Shown here: positions 14,707-16,526 of the stretch, in pieces
Position numbering within the stretch: position 1 is the first letter of the stretch
Layout of the letters: each line of letters opens with the position of its first letter
NCBI GenBank assembly: GCA_964443525.1
Contig: CAYUCY010000034.1
Location: 1 to 16,526, forward strand
Origin: CAYUCY01 sp964443525
Lineage (GTDB): Bacteria; Pseudomonadota; Alphaproteobacteria; Caedimonadales; Caedimonadaceae
Reading direction: 5' to 3'
Length of the DNA: 16,526 nt
Notes under the pieces: model-generated
What the model was told of the DNA's origin: nothing
Databases searched by the model: none
The model's input: only the letters and a program-made list of their open reading frames with translations
Program-made: the position numbers and the translations under genes

Positions 14707-15937
14707 GGTTAACCTTTGGTCTTTCAGATTTTATTATTTCAACATATTTTGAAAAATCTTTTTCACGACATCTATTAATGGCCGCCTTTTTAAGAGCTTT
14801 TATCGTATCACTACTAACATCATCAAGACGGATATCAGACTTAATATAGAATTGAAATCTATCATATCTTGATATGATAGCATGCTTTTTCAGATATTCG
14901 GTTACAGAAGATGCTTGAGCTTGGCTTATACCCATAAATAAATTTAGGAGATATTTTGGATTCAATAAGCTGAAAATTCCTGCATTATTTTTGAATGTCG
15001 AAATGTCCTTTTCGCCTGTACCGATTGATAATATTTCAATTTTTTTATTGAATTCATCCTTCATGTGACTAATGGTGTGAATGTACGAAACTAGAGACGG
15101 GTCGTTCGCTGAAACTCCTCCATCAATACAGTCTATATTCCTGCCATTATAGTTAATAGAAACTGATGGAAAATAAGTTGGTGCAGCGCTTGTGGCGAGT
15201 GCAGACATCGTATATGTTAAATTTTTTGTCTCTTCTAGTTCACTGCTTAATAAAATTAATTTATTTGTTTTCCTATCAACGCTTGTTACACAGACTGGCT
15301 TTTCTGATGATTCTAGTTTTCTTTCGAATGCATAACGTTGTATAGTTTTTTTTAATCCATTATTGCTATATTTCGGCAGAATATAACCAAAAGAAGGGAT
15401 TGGGTCTAAATAACTTTTTCCAAAAATATTCCGACAGTTGTCTTTGTAAATTTTCAGAATTTCCTTTGCTGAGTATTTTAATGAGATGAGTAGCGCGATG
15501 AGACCTCCGGTGGAGGTGCCGTAAAATCTATCAAATATCTCAAAGATTTTTTTTCCTGTCTCTTTTTCTAATTCTTTTAAAATATATAAAGATCCTATGC
15601 CTCTTATCCCCCCCCCGTCAACTGAAAGAACGTATATATTTCTAGACGATTTTTCATGATGAGAAACATCTCTCTCCCCTCCAAACATTTCATTAATTGA
15701 AACACATGATTCGAATTGGATTTCCTCTTTTGCAGTTGCAGGTTCTGTATTGACTGAATAATTATTAAAAGGATTTGGATTTAATCGTCTCTTTTTCGTT
15801 GGTCTGTTATCTAAATCTAGCCTCTTTCTTTTTTCCCCCACTGCTGCTATCTTAGATCCATCAAAGAATTTATCGCTTTCGACGCACGATGAATATAGAC
15901 ATTCAATCGTAATTAATAATAAAATAAGTATAAGCAT
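14696..15937 (-). CDS. Exported patatin-like phospholipase with NLS-like segment
   Basis: Protein of 413 residues. The N-terminus MLILILLLITIECLYSSC is a Sec-type signal; the cysteine is not in a canonical lipobox. A basic linker follows, with KRKR (36-39) and KKRR (48-51) spaced like a bipartite nuclear-localization signal. The patatin domain starts near residue 100: oxyanion hole DGGGIRG (107-113), nucleophile Ser142 in GTSTG (140-144), APTYFP (252-257) and catalytic Asp272 in IDGGVSAND. It would hydrolyse acyl ester bonds in phospholipids with a Ser-Asp dyad. Rickettsial patatins are known phospholipase A2 effectors; export plus the basic segment make a host-directed role plausible. The three Gly codons of DGGG are a nine-G run. 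The ATG has AAGGAG six bases upstream. The gene overlaps lysR by 11 bp. Confidence 0.9.
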   Translation of the reverse strand: MLILILLLITIECLYSSCVESDKFFDGSKIAAVGEKRKRLDLDNRPTKKRRLNPNPFNNYSVNTEPATAKEEIQFESCVSINEMFGGERDVSHHEKSSRNIYVLSVDGGGIRGIGSLYILKELEKETGKKIFEIFDRFYGTSTGGLIALLISLKYSAKEILKIYKDNCRNIFGKSYLDPIPSFGYILPKYSNNGLKKTIQRYAFERKLESSEKPVCVTSVDRKTNKLILLSSELEETKNLTYTMSALATSAAPTYFPSVSINYNGRNIDCIDGGVSANDPSLVSYIHTISHMKDEFNKKIEILSIGTGEKDISTFKNNAGIFSLLNPKYLLNLFMGISQAQASSVTEYLKKHAIISRYDRFQFYIKSDIRLDDVSSDTIKALKKAAINRCREKDFSKYVEIIKSERPKVNHET

Positions 15938-15979
15938 TAATACTCCTTTTTATTAAGTTCTTATTTGTGAATTTAATTA

Positions 15980-16021
15980 AATATATTGGTTAAGTTTTAT
16001 TTTATATAAATCCAACATATT
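15980..16021. promoter_or_regulatory. Imperfect inverted repeat upstream of the patatin-lysR operon
   Basis: AATATATTGG (15980-15989) and CCAACATATT (16012-16021) form a 10-bp inverted repeat with one mismatch and a 22-nt spacer, 43 bp before the patatin ATG. It could be an operator, possibly for the LysR protein of the same operon. No reliable -35/-10 pair could be picked in this AT-rich region. Confidence 0.35.
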
Positions 16022-16102
16022 AGAATATTAATAATGATCAAGATCAATTGATTTTTGTGCATAGCGGTTGTTCAGAATTAGATAATCTGTTCAGGCACCG
16101 TC

Positions 16103-16155
16103 AAGTTAAAATGGGGCAGTGTGAGAGAAGCTGCGTCCAGGTCTCATTTTAACTT
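16103..16155. repeat. 53-bp inverted repeat, probable insertion-sequence end debris
   Basis: AAGTTAAAATG (16103-16113) is the exact reverse complement of CATTTTAACTT (16145-16155). The interior carries the second copy (16123-16150) of the 28-bp dispersed repeat. Its place next to a broken transposase suggests terminal or subterminal repeats of one or two decayed elements. Confidence 0.55.
16123..16150 (+). repeat. 28-bp dispersed repeat, copy B
   Basis: It reads GAGAGAAGCTGCGT then CCAGGTCTCATTTT and matches the minus strand of 9114-9141 at 26 of 28 positions. Flanks beyond the 28 bp do not match. Confidence 0.65.
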
Positions 16156-16223
16156 ACTAAATTGGAAACTCCCAATGTTATCATTGTATCCCTGCTGGGC
16201 TTCTTGAAGAGAGAGGCGGGAGT

Positions 16224-16526
16224 ATGCTTCGAGTGACTGACGGCTCTCATGTCCTGAATAAGGTTGGATCAGGGCATCACCTATTCACTCCTTACGTCGC
16301 AAAAGAAACGGTTTACTTTGGCCGATCTATCGGCTTTGAAATATGCACAACTGCTCCCTATAGCCCGGAAAGCAATGGCATGGCTGAAGCTTTTGTAAAA
16401 ACTTTTAAGAGAGATTACATTTATATCGCTGATTTAAGATCAGCTCAAAGGGTTCTTGAGCAACTCCTGGTATGGTCGAAGATTATAATAATAATGCCCC
16501 TCATAAAGGGCTGAAAATGCTCTCTC
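16224..16526 (+). pseudogene. IS3-family transposase (OrfB) 3' remnant, frameshifted
   Basis: The retained part is the end of an rve/DDE integrase core: FGRSIGFEICTTAPYSPE then SNGMAEAFVKTFKRDYIY, which contains the third catalytic residue (the Glu of MAEAF) and is very typical of IS3-group OrfB. The frame breaks at about 16476: after VLEQLLVW the continuing sequence in the next frame reads EDYNNNAPHKGLKML, the usual C-terminus, so one base (probably a T in a WF codon pair) is lost. Upstream of AKETVYFG the expected DNGS segment is scrambled (TDGSHVLNKVGSGHH), so the element is also damaged internally. The gene runs off the right edge. It is inactive. Confidence 0.85.

Noticed and set aside
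15880..15937. Patatin as a lipoprotein (Cys18)
   Set aside because: The residues before Cys18 (LYSSC) do not fit a lipobox well; an ordinary Sec signal is equally likely.

Overview
The window looks like a chromosome segment of a host-associated alphaproteobacterium, plausibly a Holosporales/Rickettsiales-type intracellular symbiont. The main reasons are a Ti-type traC/traD/traA mobilization block of the kind known from rickettsial amplified genetic elements, a ProP-like MFS transporter, AT-rich accessory genes with predicted signal peptides, a secreted patatin-like phospholipase, and decaying genes with homopolymer frameshifts. The species cannot be named from sequence alone.

Layout. (1) 1-1082: core genes, the 3' part of rodA and a tRNA-Lys(CTT). 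(2) 1083-2852: an AT-rich insert directly behind the tRNA, with a HEPN-domain protein carrying four zinc-ribbon-like cysteine clusters and a small membrane-anchored partner. This is a candidate two-gene defence or stress module. (3) 3096-9066: a visibly GC-richer mobilization block. traC and traD point left and a giant traA points right. The intergenic space between them holds a good traCD promoter and a palindrome-rich sequence that looks like an oriT. TraA joins a MobQ-type relaxase, a RecD-like helicase and a C-terminal primase/Toprim region. (4) 9365-15937: an AT-rich accessory region with five predicted Sec-exported proteins (one large protein of unknown function, two tandem small ones, one small cysteine-poor one, and a patatin phospholipase), a ProP-like transporter and a LysR regulator overlapping the patatin gene. 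(5) 16100-16526: insertion-sequence debris, with an inverted repeat and a broken IS3-family transposase end.

The points most worth following up are these. The HEPN/zinc-ribbon pair has no obvious standard family. The patatin effector candidate carries a bipartite nuclear-localization-like basic segment and a nine-G tract in its oxyanion-hole codons. Two genes (the large exported protein and the ProP-like transporter) are each one nucleotide out of frame at a poly-A/T tract, and correcting the tract restores a clean signal peptide or a canonical MFS N-terminus. A 28-bp sequence at 9114-9141 recurs in inverted orientation at 16123-16150, bracketing the whole secreted-protein region. All functional statements are read from motifs; no database search was run.
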